In this document: in pieces, positions 1-10,620 of the stretch
Layout: every line of letters starts with the position of its first letter
Numbering within the stretch: the first letter of the stretch is position 1
Origin: Mansonella perstans
Taxonomy: Eukaryota; Nematoda; Chromadorea; Rhabditida; Onchocercidae
Length of the DNA stretch: 64,000 nucleotides
Direction: 5' to 3'
Assembly: GCA_037074765.1 (NCBI GenBank)
Contig: JBAMDO010000568.1
Coordinates: 248,001-312,000, forward strand
The notes under the pieces: model-generated
What the model was told of the DNA's origin: nothing
What the model saw: only the letters and a program-made list of their open reading frames with translations
Database searches by the model: none
Program-made: the position numbers and the translations under genes

Positions 1-3000
1 GCACAATAGGCAAGTTAGTGTTGCTTATAATGTAAGTTAAACTACATTTCTCCATCAATCAAATCATTACTTAAATAAAATAGTTTGTGAACAAGATATT
101 ATAAGATTTATAATAATTCTATAATTGCTGTTATACATGATGGAAATTGCAAACTTTTTTCACAAAAAGAATTTAAACTCTTTCTCCTCAAAAAATTTAT
201 GATATTTCATGCTATTGCAATTGTTTAAAAGTTGTCTTATTTTTCTGGAACTCTAAAGAATTCATCAAAAAAGTGCTAGGAGGATGTAAACAGCATTGGG
301 TGGAACTAGCATTCTCCAAATACATTACCATTTTTTGTTCAAGTTCAAACCATTACGATTCAAATTTGAAAAAAAAAAATTGGAATTCCAATAAATAAAG
401 GTACCTGCTCCATTTCCACTTGTCCCGGTACCGTTAAGTGCCTTGTTAGATACAAGTTTGCAAAGTCTTCTCATATTATTCTCGAATATAACTATTTGTA
501 GACTTGCGTGAATGATCCGAGGCGTAAAAATATTACTGGCAGTGTGACATATAATATATCATGCAGAGAGACCTGTAGCCTTAATACTCGAAGTAGGATT
601 CTTTCCAGGTTATTAAATTACTCATATTCTCAGCGTTAAATAAATTTGTTAAAAATTCTTCCGGCTGGAGAAAATATGAAAATCGGAGATTTCTGAAAAT
701 TTCAATTTCTGAAATCTTACAAACTTCAGCAGCGTGCCTGAATTGCAAACATCGGTTAGCGGTGAGAAGTATGGCCATATGCTTCGTAGCAATAGTCAGG
801 TTATTATTTCAAATAGTATTTTTTCGAATAATTATAATGACTTTTTGAGGAAAGGAAATGGAAGACGAAAAGGAAAAGAAAGGAAAGCGCTGATATGACC
901 AGATGATACTGTTTTGCTTTGCACTGTTTTTCAACTAGTATAAATGGGAACTTAAATGAAATGTGATATCTTCAGTGAAAGAAAATTATCACATTGACCT
1001 CATAATCTTTGAATTTTGAAAAAGCAAGTGATTTTAATAGCAATAATTCATTTAGAGAAAAATAATTGAAGCGAAACGGCGTGTGATTAGGATGCTAATT
1101 ATCATTGTTATTGTCTTCGTTATCTGCTGGACACCGAGTTTTGTTTGGTGGCTCACAATTAGAATGTCTGATCTCGTTCGGGTATAAAACTTTCGAGCTA
1201 CTTCTTTATATTTGTAGTTTTCGTTGGATTAAGATAGTCCAAATTTGTAGATTATGCAACCCAAATTGAACCATCATAAGTTGCCGAAAAAAAAAATCCT
1301 TGAAAGTTAAAAACTTCGTCAATCACTTGAAAGAATGGAATTTGCGGGTACCTACTGATTCTAATATCTTTTTGATTTTGATTCATATCATTCTAGAGGT
1401 TCAGATCTTAAAAGGCACTATGGTTAACGGTAAAAATTTAACCATTTCATGACTTTAAGATTGAACAGTAATTTTTCACAAGGTTGATTTATTTTTCATA
1501 AAGCTAAGGTTTATATTATCACCTTTACGGTTCCATATTGGCTTTTCCACCTTTTCCGTTTCTCTACTATCAGTAATTATAATTGTTTTTTTCTCTTATG
1601 AGAAATAACTGTGAACTTCTTCAGATTATAAGTGAACTTTGTAGATTCACTTATGGAACAGAAGGATGAATGCGTATATAACACTGTTGACTCATATAAG
1701 CGCTTGCACAAATCCGATAACTTATTGTTTCATGAATGAGCGATTCCGGAAAACTATTACTGCATATCTCTGGCCCACACATTTCAAGCATGTTAAAAAC
1801 CTTTCGATGAAATACTGATAGGTGAAATACTGAAAGGTGAAATACTGATACGAATCAACAATGTTGCAATAAGTCATTTAGCTTATATGGCTTGTTGCTC
1901 TTATTTATTTTATTCTTACCAATAATCTAACATCAAGATCGTCATTTACTTCATTTCAAAAAATTGAAAAAATTATTGAACTTGTTTTCAGTCTCCAACA
2001 AATCAGTACAAGTTACGACGAATGAAATTCATAACGCAGGTAATGATAGCTTATTCAGTGATGGAAATAACTTGGCGAGAGCAGTTACTGTGGTTCCTTT
2101 TTTGTCTGATAGTAACTTATGACCACTGTTTCGTTTATCACAAAGATGTTTCATCTTTTTTTTCATCACAAAACAAACAAAGTTCATCGCAAAACTCTAT
2201 CTTCCTGAAGTCCAAAAAAAGTGCCAAAGGAGATGACTGATGCCTTACTTTTCCAAGAAGATCACTGATGCCTTTTTTTTTCAGGATAATAAATAAGCAA
2301 AGCATACGATATTCTTTTTTTCGTTTCCTTCAACTAAAAAGCAATATTAGGAAGCTCGATCATTGCTTTGGTTCAATCAATTTAGGACTGGTAAAAATTG
2401 TAAAGATTCCCTGCCTTTTGTTATATAAATCTTTCTCCATATAAACGAGTAACATGTAGTTTCTTGTTTTATGATACGAATAAATTTCGTTTAAAATATT
2501 TTTCTCTTCATTATTTTGTGATTCTGCAAAGTGCTTGCATTTGTTGTTCTGTTTATAAAACAGACTTCAATAAGCATACTTATCAGGAGGTGAGATAACA
2601 GCTGAAAGTTTAATTGGATATCTCTTCATCTTCATTTTTAGAAAAGAGGAAGGGTACAAATGATTAATTTATCATTCATTGCTAATATAAATTTGAATAT
2701 TGGACAAGAAAAAATTTAGGAAGTTATTTCTACGTTCAAATATAAATGTATATTCAAATATAAATATCGTATAATCTTTGTAACAGCTCTTTGAATTATA
2801 TTACTTTACTTCATTTGTAGCAAAAATGCCTCAATAAGCGAACTTTCGGCTAACTCTTTAGAGTCTGCTTTAGTCGAAGTTGTGAATTTTTGAATTTCTA
2901 AGAGGCTTTTAATTCGGACCGTGCAATTTTCCAAGATAAAGAGCAGAAATGAAGAATAAAACAACAAAAACATTTGCAAATAACTTCTTAAATTTAAAAT

Positions 3001-4970
3001 TGAAATACACTTTCAAGGGAAAAAAACAGGAACAGCAACTTGGACTATTGTTTTTTTTTTATTTGGCTACTTTTTTTTTATAGTTGCCGAAACGAACTTC
3101 CGACCACTCAGCAACATCATGGCTTTGTTTGCTTTACGAACTTTAACGAGATAAACAAACATAGAACTATGAAACAAACTCTCAACTACTATTCCAAATT
3201 AAACAAACTTGAAACAGAAAAATATGTCATTCTTATTTTATGCGAAAGAAAATCACAATTCCAGAAAAACTCAAAACTTGAGCTATTCTGAATTCTCATT
3301 AAACTAATGAAAGTACAAACTTTAGGTAAGCCAACATTGGGAGGTATAGTACGCCGCTATGCCGAGCATTTCACATGGAACTTTCCAATAGCGAATACTT
3401 GAGTAATATCAGTTAAAGTGACATTCGCCGGAAAACATGATAACTGATAAATGACAATGCCTATTCTTCTACCAATTCGATTAACTCTGGTTGCAACATT
3501 TCTCTTAAATTTAATTTAATCATTAAAACGATAAAAATTCATTCCGGAAAACTATTTTTACTTGGTGATTTAGTGGAAACGTTAAATTCTGCGCACTGCT
3601 TCTGATGTCAGATTTTATGCTTGTTTGTAGGAAAATCCTTCAGTGCACCAATTCAATTTTCTTATCAAGATCGAGATGCTGTATGATGACGTTTTTTCCA
3701 CGCTTCAAACCACCTGTTTGCACTATTTTCATCGTTTCATCTATAGGACTCATGTCAATATTCCATCAACCCGATGTAATAATGTCAAAATGACACAAGT
3801 TGTACAAGTGTTAACAATTGGATAAACCTTTTCTCATCAAACTTCATAATGTGATAATATGATAACGAGATGTTAACAGGTGATAAACAGGTTGACATGG
3901 AATTGTCGGCAAACTTTGAAGTGATCTACGAAAGCAAAACTTCGCAACATGAAGAAAGCGCACGGATCAAAATTGCACGATTTGAATAAGAGCTTAAGCC
4001 AAATAATTTTATAATCATTTAAGTTTTTGCAACAGATGTCATCTAAGTAGTGAAGCGAGCCTCTCTCAAAGCAACCATCATAAGTATGCATTCAGTTCAA
4101 ATTTTTGCAAATTTCAACTTGGAATTAAATTAAACAAGGCTACTGCCTCCTATTGTCGCGAACTTTTTTTAAAACTTCTGTGGTAGATTACAAACATAAT
4201 CTACAATTTTATTGATCACATATCGGACATCAAAGCAAAGAAAGTACGTATTGAAAAGCTTACTCTCAAGCAGAACATTCAATCCCATATTAAATTTATA
4301 CGGGAGCTTTCTAGTAGTAATACTTAAACATTTCATGTCGGTGAAATATGTTCTGTGTTCTATTATTTCGCTTATTATAACTCTATTTCCTTGATAATCT
4401 TACTGATCAACAAAGTATTCGAAATTTTGAAACATAAAATCTTACGAATAAACTTCAAATATTTTCCGGTGGATTAAATTGGAATGTTCTGAAATCACTA
4501 TATCTTTGCATAAAACTAACATTTTATTTTTTTAAGTGAAAGCAACGTGGAAAATAGCTGAAGAAAGAGCAATAATGAAGCAGAACAAATTTTAAACAGA
4601 ACAAAATTTAAAGGACAAATTTTAAATTCCATCCAAAGAATGCACTTATGACAATTTAGTTTTACAACGGTACAACCTTTTTAAAATCCAATGCTTGCAC
4701 CACAGGAATGATCTATTAAAAAATATACGCGTATGCATTTTTTCCATTACAACAAGTTAAAGGATATTTTGCAAAACAGACTGAAATAATTCAAGTTAAA
4801 AGCTAAAAACAATTTTATCACAAATATGAAATTTATTCAACAACCCGCGATACCTTACTTACAAATATATTAATTCAAAACACAAATAAAATTCGCTTAT
4901 TATCGGTTTCCCAACAATGACACGTAATTTGTACTGTGCTTGCCATAACTGCTCCACAGAATTTACCTAT
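1..4970. other. Gene-poor stretch, no supported gene
   Basis: No open frame here has family character, and short frames such as plus 2022-2240 and 3040-3291 are biased by A and T runs. The stretch holds a short triplicated motif (GGTGAAATACTGA-like, about 1801-1850) and many homopolymer tracts. It lies downstream of the minus-strand kinase gene, so its right end is probably 3' flank of that gene. An exon of a gene lying mostly to the left of the window cannot be excluded. Confidence 0.5.
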
Positions 4971-7172
4971 TCAATAAGTCACAGCTTTTACCGCTACTGG
5001 TTGTGTGCGCAAAATGCTACTATTCGAGGAAGCAATCTGACGAGTTTTTTTAGGCGGTGAAGAAGGTAACGCACCAAGATCCAAATTAATTGCCAGACAA
5101 ACCGGTAAAATCAGTGGACATGTAAGAATCTCTGCAAATTGAAAGTTGGAACGAAAACTGAAAAAACTTGCACCTTAAGGTCCAACTTTTTAAAAAAAAT
5201 CTTGGAAACTGCATTTAAGATGCAAGGAACAATAAAATTCAATAAGCTTCCATCCTGGTAAAAAGTTCACGACTGAAAAACTTCCAAGAGATTGAAATAA
5301 TCAGCTTTGACTGAGAAAGATATCATTCCTGTCTTTTCAGCAAGTAGCGCTTGAGTTTTCTAAAACATCTTTAGCAAGCTTCCTGAACTGTAAAGTGCAA
5401 ACCTTTGAGAAGAGGTCTTTTATTTTCATTAACATCCAGGATAGAACTGACCAACCTTTTCAAATCATTACTCCAGTGTTCGGAGACTGGATTATGTTTT
5501 CCCTAAAACGTTACTAGAATCTCATTCCTGCAAAAATATTCATGAAAATCCCTTTAGAAAGACTGGTATAACAATATGATTCATTTCACATGCAATTTGT
5601 AAACAACAAGCAAGAATAAAAAACTCTTTTAAGAAATGCAAATTTATAAAACTGAAGCATACCTTTGTGATTTTCATGACGATTGAGGGCAAATTTTCAC
5701 CATCAAATGCTCGTTTTAATTCAGCAAGTTCATATAACACACAGCCCAAAGCCCATAAGTCACTTTTCTGGTTGTACGCTCTACCTGAAATTCTATGAGA
5801 TTTAATTTGTTCTTGGTCACAAATAAAGCAGAGTTACAAAAGAAAAAACTCAATAGATAAAGCAGGTGGAAAAAAGACCAAATAAACCGAAAGAGAGCGA
5901 AATAATCAACAAAATTGAAAATTCAATACTACCTTCACAGATTTCTGGCGAAAGATAATTCGGTGTGCCAATAATTGTTGATGCTAAACTTCTTGTTGAC
6001 AACTCTTTACTGATTCCGAAATCACTCAGTTTAACAATAGTTCGTTTTTTGTTTAATAAAATATTTTGTGTTTTCAAGTCTCTGTGCAGTATCTGCTTGG
6101 AATGCATATATTCAAGTCCGACAGCAACCTAAGAATAATCTATTACAGCGTCAAAAGTTTTATGTTTCTTGTATTAATCAGTGAAAAAATTATGATCGTT
6201 GATTCATAAAATTTTTGTAAAAGCAAGAAAATGAAGCTTATTCCTTGCGAATCCTTTTCAACACATATTCGAATTCATGAAATGTGAAAAAGAAATGGAG
6301 TTCGTCCAATTTTATGAACTAACAAAAACGATTATGATTCTATTTGAAAATATAGTCACCGAAGTACTTTGGATGTATGTAATGGTATTGCTTCAATTTC
6401 TCTCTTCCATAACATTTAATTTGTAGAAAAATCAACCTGTGTGAAATAATTAAGCACAGTATTTTCAACAAATTTGGTTCCTTTTTGTTCCGAAATCATT
6501 TGATCCATTGTTCCACCCTCAGCATATTGCATGACAATCGAAAAAACATTTTCAGTCTGCAAATATCATCGAAAGGTAATTCACGAACATCATTACATAT
6601 ATTCTAATGAAAAATGTTAAGAAGTGCTTCTATGACTGGTCAAAGAAAAATGAAAATAATTAAGGTAATCTCATTCTAATAATTACAAAATAAAAAGAAC
6701 CTTGAATGACTCATAATATCCAATAATATGGGGATGATGAAGCCGCTTCAGTAGCGTTACCTCACCTGAAATACTTGTATAGGAAAGCCTAAAATTACTA
6801 AAAAACACGAAATCATCATGCTTACCATTTTAGCAGTTGACTAAATCTTCATCTTGAAAAGTTAAGTATTTAATAATTTTTTCACAAGCTATTTTTAAAT
6901 GAGATTAAGATAGTAGCTGCAGAACTAATAATAAAATATCTAGTATCAATGAAACAGAGTACTAAGTAAAAGCTTGTCTTTTGTAATAATATCGTTTGAA
7001 ATGGATCAGAAATCTAACCCATGATAGCATTTTGTTCCTCTTCACCAAGTCCCTCTAATGATACTGTTTTGATGATAACTTTCTGTCTGAAAATATCATC
7101 TTTACGTTGACAGAGCCAACAAACGCCATGAGCTCCACGTCCTACAACTGAGATCTTCTCGTAGTCATCCAT
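4971..7172 (-). CDS. nekl-2: NIMA-related Ser/Thr kinase, NEK8/NEKL-2 type
   Basis: Seven exons in consistent phase: 7019-7172, 6701-6765, 6437-6556, 5933-6128, 5663-5784, 5403-5502 and 4971-5131, giving 305 residues. It starts MDDYEKISVVGRGAHG, with the glycine-rich loop at residues 11-16 and the probable ATP lysine in VIIK near residue 34. The catalytic loop is LHRDLKTQN, the metal-binding motif is SDFGIS, and SPEICEG stands where many kinases have APE. The C-terminal lobe reads ALGCVLYELAELKRAFDG, which is very close to vertebrate NEK8. Human NEK8 adds an RCC1 propeller after the kinase; here only about 50 residues follow, as in the short worm NEKL-2 form. Known role of the family: membrane trafficking and apical endocytosis in the worm epidermis during moulting, and ciliary signalling in vertebrates. 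The last exon (LDLGALPSSPPKK) was chosen because it restores the end of the kinase fold; nearer acceptors stop within a few codons. Confidence 0.88.
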
Positions 7173-7192
7173 ATGAATTTTTTAATTCATAA

Positions 7193-7206
7193 CTGAAATG
7201 AAAATG
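7193..7206 (-). promoter_or_regulatory. Candidate trans-splice acceptor for the NEK8-type kinase
   Basis: The minus strand reads CATTTTCATTTCAG and ends 20 bases before the start codon, with no upstream coding exon visible. A bare acceptor just before an ATG fits spliced-leader addition in nematodes, and it supports the chosen start. A spliced non-coding first exon is the alternative. Confidence 0.45.
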
Positions 7207-7886
7207 AATAAAGATATAGGTTTACATGTCTACGTGTTTTCAAGAAAAAATAAAAGTTCAAATGTGAAGCTTTTATTTTCATTGAAATTCTAATTGCAAT
7301 TTCATCCTTCACGCATTCAATATTACAAAGACAAGGAATTTCAAGAAATCTCCAATTGTCCAATAAATATATCAGTCTAAAATTTAAAACTGATTTAGTT
7401 TAAATTTAAGAAGAAAAACGTCTTATTAGCAGTTTCCAGGATAGTTGTTAAATTGATTCTTATTTTTACTCACTCCTCTTGAATTTACGTGAATCCTTTC
7501 ATGGCTCATGTTCAACTTGCGACATTGTATAGTATGAGGCATTACCGTATTCCTCATATTTTCCTACGATGTGGAACAGTATGAGGTGTATGTGTCAGTA
7601 ATGAAGTTATCGCAGTAAAATAAAAAATGGATACACTTTGACAGAGGAAGCGAACTAATTTATTCACAAAATCAAAGATTAAAAAAATTAACAAAATTGT
7701 GTAAATTTAGGTTCGTTTCACTTTTGAGGTAATAAATGAACTAAATTAGTTTTACCTATTTGAGCTATTAGCCTTTAGCATAATACAAATACATTTAATA
7801 CATATTTAATAAACCTAAAAATAAACCTAAAAATACATTTAGCACATAATACGAGTTCATGTCGAAAGGGAAATATACGCAAATGT
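7207..7886. other. Upstream flank of the kinase gene
   Basis: This is AT-rich DNA between the divergent kinase and sperm-protein genes. No coding signal or RNA gene was seen. It probably holds the kinase promoter, but no motif could be assigned. Confidence 0.4.
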
Positions 7887-8142
7887 ATGATTACTGAATA
7901 AATTTTTTAAATAGTTAAATGATTACTGAATAAATTTTTTAAACAGTTAAATGATTACTGAATAAATTTTTTAAACAGTTAAATGATTACTGAATAAATT
8001 TTTTAAATAGTTAAATGATTACTGAATAAATTTTTTTAATAATTAAATGATTACTGAATAGATTTTTTAAATAGTTAAATGATTACAGTATAAATTTTTT
8101 AAATAGTTAAATGATTACTGAATAAATTTTTTAAATAGTTAA
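7887..8142. repeat. Minisatellite, 32-bp unit x 8
   Basis: Eight head-to-tail copies of a 32-bp unit begin at 7887, 7919, 7951, 7983, 8015, 8047, 8079 and 8111. Each opens ATGATTACTGAATAAATTTT or close to it. Copies 1, 4 and 8 look identical, 2 and 3 share one change, and 5-7 carry private changes. There are no spacers, so this is not a CRISPR array. The array lies between two divergent promoters. Confidence 0.95.
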
Positions 8143-8967
8143 ATAAGACGAACAAGCAAAATTTTGATTTCTGAGTAGAATCTTTATTTAGTTAAATATA
8201 GGACGAATAAGAAATTTTTTAAGAATATTTTATGTTCTACGAGTAACTCCAAGCGAAAGTATTTTAAAATCACAGAAATTCCACCAAATGCGGGTTAGAG
8301 TTGCATATAGTGTGCTTTCCTCCATATCAGATACCTATCATGCGATCGGAAATGAACGTTGAATCACTTCAAGTAATTCATTGCATGTTTCGCATCTCAA
8401 TTTGAACCAAAAAATTCACATATATTTCTAAAAAAATTCACATAAAATTCACAAAATTTCACAAAATCCACGAAAAAAGAAATTCATAAAATTTCACAAA
8501 ATACACAAAAAAAAAAACAAAAATTCACAAAATTCACATACATTTCTAAAAACAGACGACGATATGTCTGTCATTATCAATGCTTATAGATACTTAAAGA
8601 AGTTGAGCATATTCTGTCCAAGAATTATCTTAATTAAAAAAATTTACCTATGCAAAAATATTTTGTATAGATAAAGTTGCATAATTAGAGGTAGTCTCGG
8701 AAGAATTATATAAAGCAAATTTCAAGTGCGACATTTAATTTTTCCTTCAGTCGAAGAACAAAAAGGTCGTGTAAGTGTGATGCTTATCTTTGCTTCTGAT
8801 ATCTACTGATAGGGATACCAGAGGATATATAAGTCGAAATACTTGGGAGCTATGGCTTGGAGTACTTGCTTCATACCATCTGACTATTAATTTTTTGATC
8901 TCATCTCTAATTCTAAGCTGAGAAGCTATTCTCAAATTCCGACATTGCAGAATAAAATAATCATACA
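8143..8967. other. Upstream flank of the sperm MSP-domain gene
   Basis: The left part (about 8400-8560) is low-complexity DNA made of AATTCACA and ACAAAATTCAC runs. The right part holds a TATA-like box and GATA-type sites (TGATAG near 8806). No other gene is seen. Sperm genes of Caenorhabditis depend on GATA factors, so the GATA-type sites are worth noting, but that link is inference. Confidence 0.4.
8826..8833 (+). promoter_or_regulatory. TATA-like box of the sperm MSP-domain gene
   Basis: TATATAAG lies 134 bases upstream of the start codon, inside otherwise unique sequence. The position suits a core promoter with a short 5' leader. A second TATATAA near 8707 is an alternative. Confidence 0.4.
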
Positions 8968-9523
8968 ATGGGTGATGCTCCAGCAGAAGGTGCACCGCCA
9001 GCAGAAGGTGCACCACCAGAGGGTGCACCGCCAGCAGAAGGTGCACCACCAGCAGAGGGTGCACCGCCAGCAGAAGGAGCACCTCCACCGGAAGCCGCTG
9101 CTGGACCACCGACGTTGAACCTCGATCCACCAGCCGCTCAAGTACCTGCTGCAGGCGGACAATCCGTACATCAGATGACTAATCCGAGTGGTGTTCGTTT
9201 GGCCTTTAAGGTACGTAATTTTAAATTTCTAATACCTCTTATTTTAGATTTACTTATGAAGAAAAGAGATCCTATCAATAAAAGAATTTCACTTATAGGT
9301 AAAGTCAACGAATAATAACGATTATCGTCTGAAACCGGTGTACGGATTTGTCGAACCGGGAGCAACAGCTCCACTGGAAATTACCCGTACAGCTGGACCA
9401 CCGAAAGAAGATAAATTTGTCATTCAATTCAAGGAAGCAGCTGCAGGTGCTGCTGATGCTGCTGCTATTTTCAAGGAGGGACCACCAACCGGAGAAGTTA
9501 CCCTCCCTATTATGGCTCAGTAA
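8968..9523 (+). CDS. Sperm-specific MSP-domain protein with GAPPAE repeat head (MFP1-like)
   Basis: Two exons, 8968-9210 and 9299-9523, joined through AAG/GTACGT and TTATAG, give 155 residues. The first 45 or so residues are low-complexity repeats of Gly-Ala-Pro-Pro-Ala-Glu. The rest is an MSP-type immunoglobulin fold: GGQSVHQMTNPSGVRLAFKV, then KSTNNNDYRLKPVYGFVEPG, PLEITRTAGPPKEDKFVIQF and the end GEVTLPIMAQ. MSP-domain proteins of this small class occur in the sperm of nematodes. A repeat head on an MSP-like tail recalls the Ascaris fibre protein MFP1, which tunes assembly of the MSP filaments that drive amoeboid sperm. The Caenorhabditis SSP/MSP class P proteins are the closest alternative, and both readings imply a sperm cytoskeletal protein. 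The repeat DNA also leaves the opposite strand open, but that frame has no protein character. Confidence 0.85.
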
Positions 9524-9756
9524 ATATTCACCATCTTTCTTGGATATTCTGGATAGCAACCCTATCGTCACCTACCTATCAACAAAAGATTTCTTCTGAA
9601 AACTGATTTAGGATAATCAACCACTGGAGTAAATTTTTATCAAATAATCAGTATATGAATGCTTCAATATGTGGTTAATGTGTATTATCGGTGTAACTTT
9701 TGCGCTAACTTCCATCTATGCTACTATCAATGCACTGTTAGCCAATCCACACATAT

Positions 9757-9762
9757 AATAAA
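9757..9762 (+). terminator. Polyadenylation signal of the sperm gene
   Basis: AATAAA lies 234 bases after the stop codon, before the 73-bp minisatellite. It is the first canonical hexamer downstream. Confidence 0.5.
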
Positions 9763-9926
9763 TGTTTTATATAATGTCCACACAGATTATTATCATTACT
9801 TTCCTGAAACTTCAAAGATGATACAATTTCTGATTCAATCTTAGCATCCTAAAAGAGTGATACGATCATAGTTTCCATTAATGCAATCTCATACAATTGA
9901 ATAGATCCAAAGAATGAAAAAAAAGC

Positions 9927-10218
9927 TTGGTAGAATTCACTGCTTATGATGTGCTTGTTTATTTAAAATGACGGAGATTCTGTCTCGGAAGCTTGAATCT
10001 TGGTAGAATTCACTGCTTATGATGTGCTTGTTTATTTAAAATGACGGAGATTCTGTCTCGGAAGCTTGAATCTTGGCAGAATTCACTGCTTATGATGTGC
10101 TTGTTTATTTAAAATGACGGAGATTCTGTCTCGGAAGCTTGAATCTTGGCAGAATTCACTGCTTATGATGTGCTTGTTTATTTAAAATGACGGAGATTCT
10201 GTCTCGGAAACTTGAATC
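9927..10218. repeat. Minisatellite, 73-bp unit x 4
   Basis: Four copies start at 9927, 10000, 10073 and 10146. Each runs from TTGG(T/C)AGAATTCACTGC through a shared core (GATGTGCTTGTTTATT) to GGAAGCTTGAATC. The copies are nearly identical: the main difference is T against C at the fifth base, and the last copy ends GGAAACTTG. This low divergence suggests recent expansion. No coding capacity and no spacers. Confidence 0.95.
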
Positions 10219-10620
10219 GTTCAAGAAGCAATTACTTGGCAAAGCAATTACTACAGAGAGAACAAAATTAAGCGAATGATAGGATAGTAATTAAGTGAAT
10301 CATGGAAAAATAATTAGATGATAATCAAACAATTAAAATGAAAAGCCATCGTTTGATAACGATTGCCATTATAACCACTATACTGCATGACAGTTACCCA
10401 TATTTAAAAGTGCGCGTAAAGGTTTCTGCGTTCTGTTGCAACATCTTCCTCTCACGTAAGTGTTTTGAGCGTTTTGCAAGAGATTCAGTGGTTGAAATTT
10501 GTGAGAACTGAGCGAACTGTTACAAAAACGTTAAGCGAGCTGTTTAAGACGTTAAAAACTAAACTTCATGTAGGATTATTATTAGCCATAGATCATAGAT
10601 ATTTAGAATCGTCAGATTCT
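10219..10620. other. Upstream region of the ferredoxin gene, first exon unresolved
   Basis: This stretch probably holds the ferredoxin promoter and perhaps its first coding exon. The frame of the downstream exon stays open upstream to about 10465 but has no ATG there. Another frame opens at ATG 10338 and reaches a strong donor at 10456 (CTCAC/GTAAGT). Joining the two through a weak acceptor near 10587 would keep phase, but it is not secure. Confidence 0.35.

Noticed and set aside
7887..8142. CRISPR-like array
   Set aside because: The 32-bp units abut without spacers, there are no cas genes, and the context is eukaryotic. The same holds for the 73-bp and 50-bp arrays.
8747..9130. Long minus-strand open frame over the start of the sperm gene
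   Set aside because: It is the antisense of the GAPPAE-coding repeat, which leaves all frames open. Its product is a Leu/Val/His repeat with no family character.
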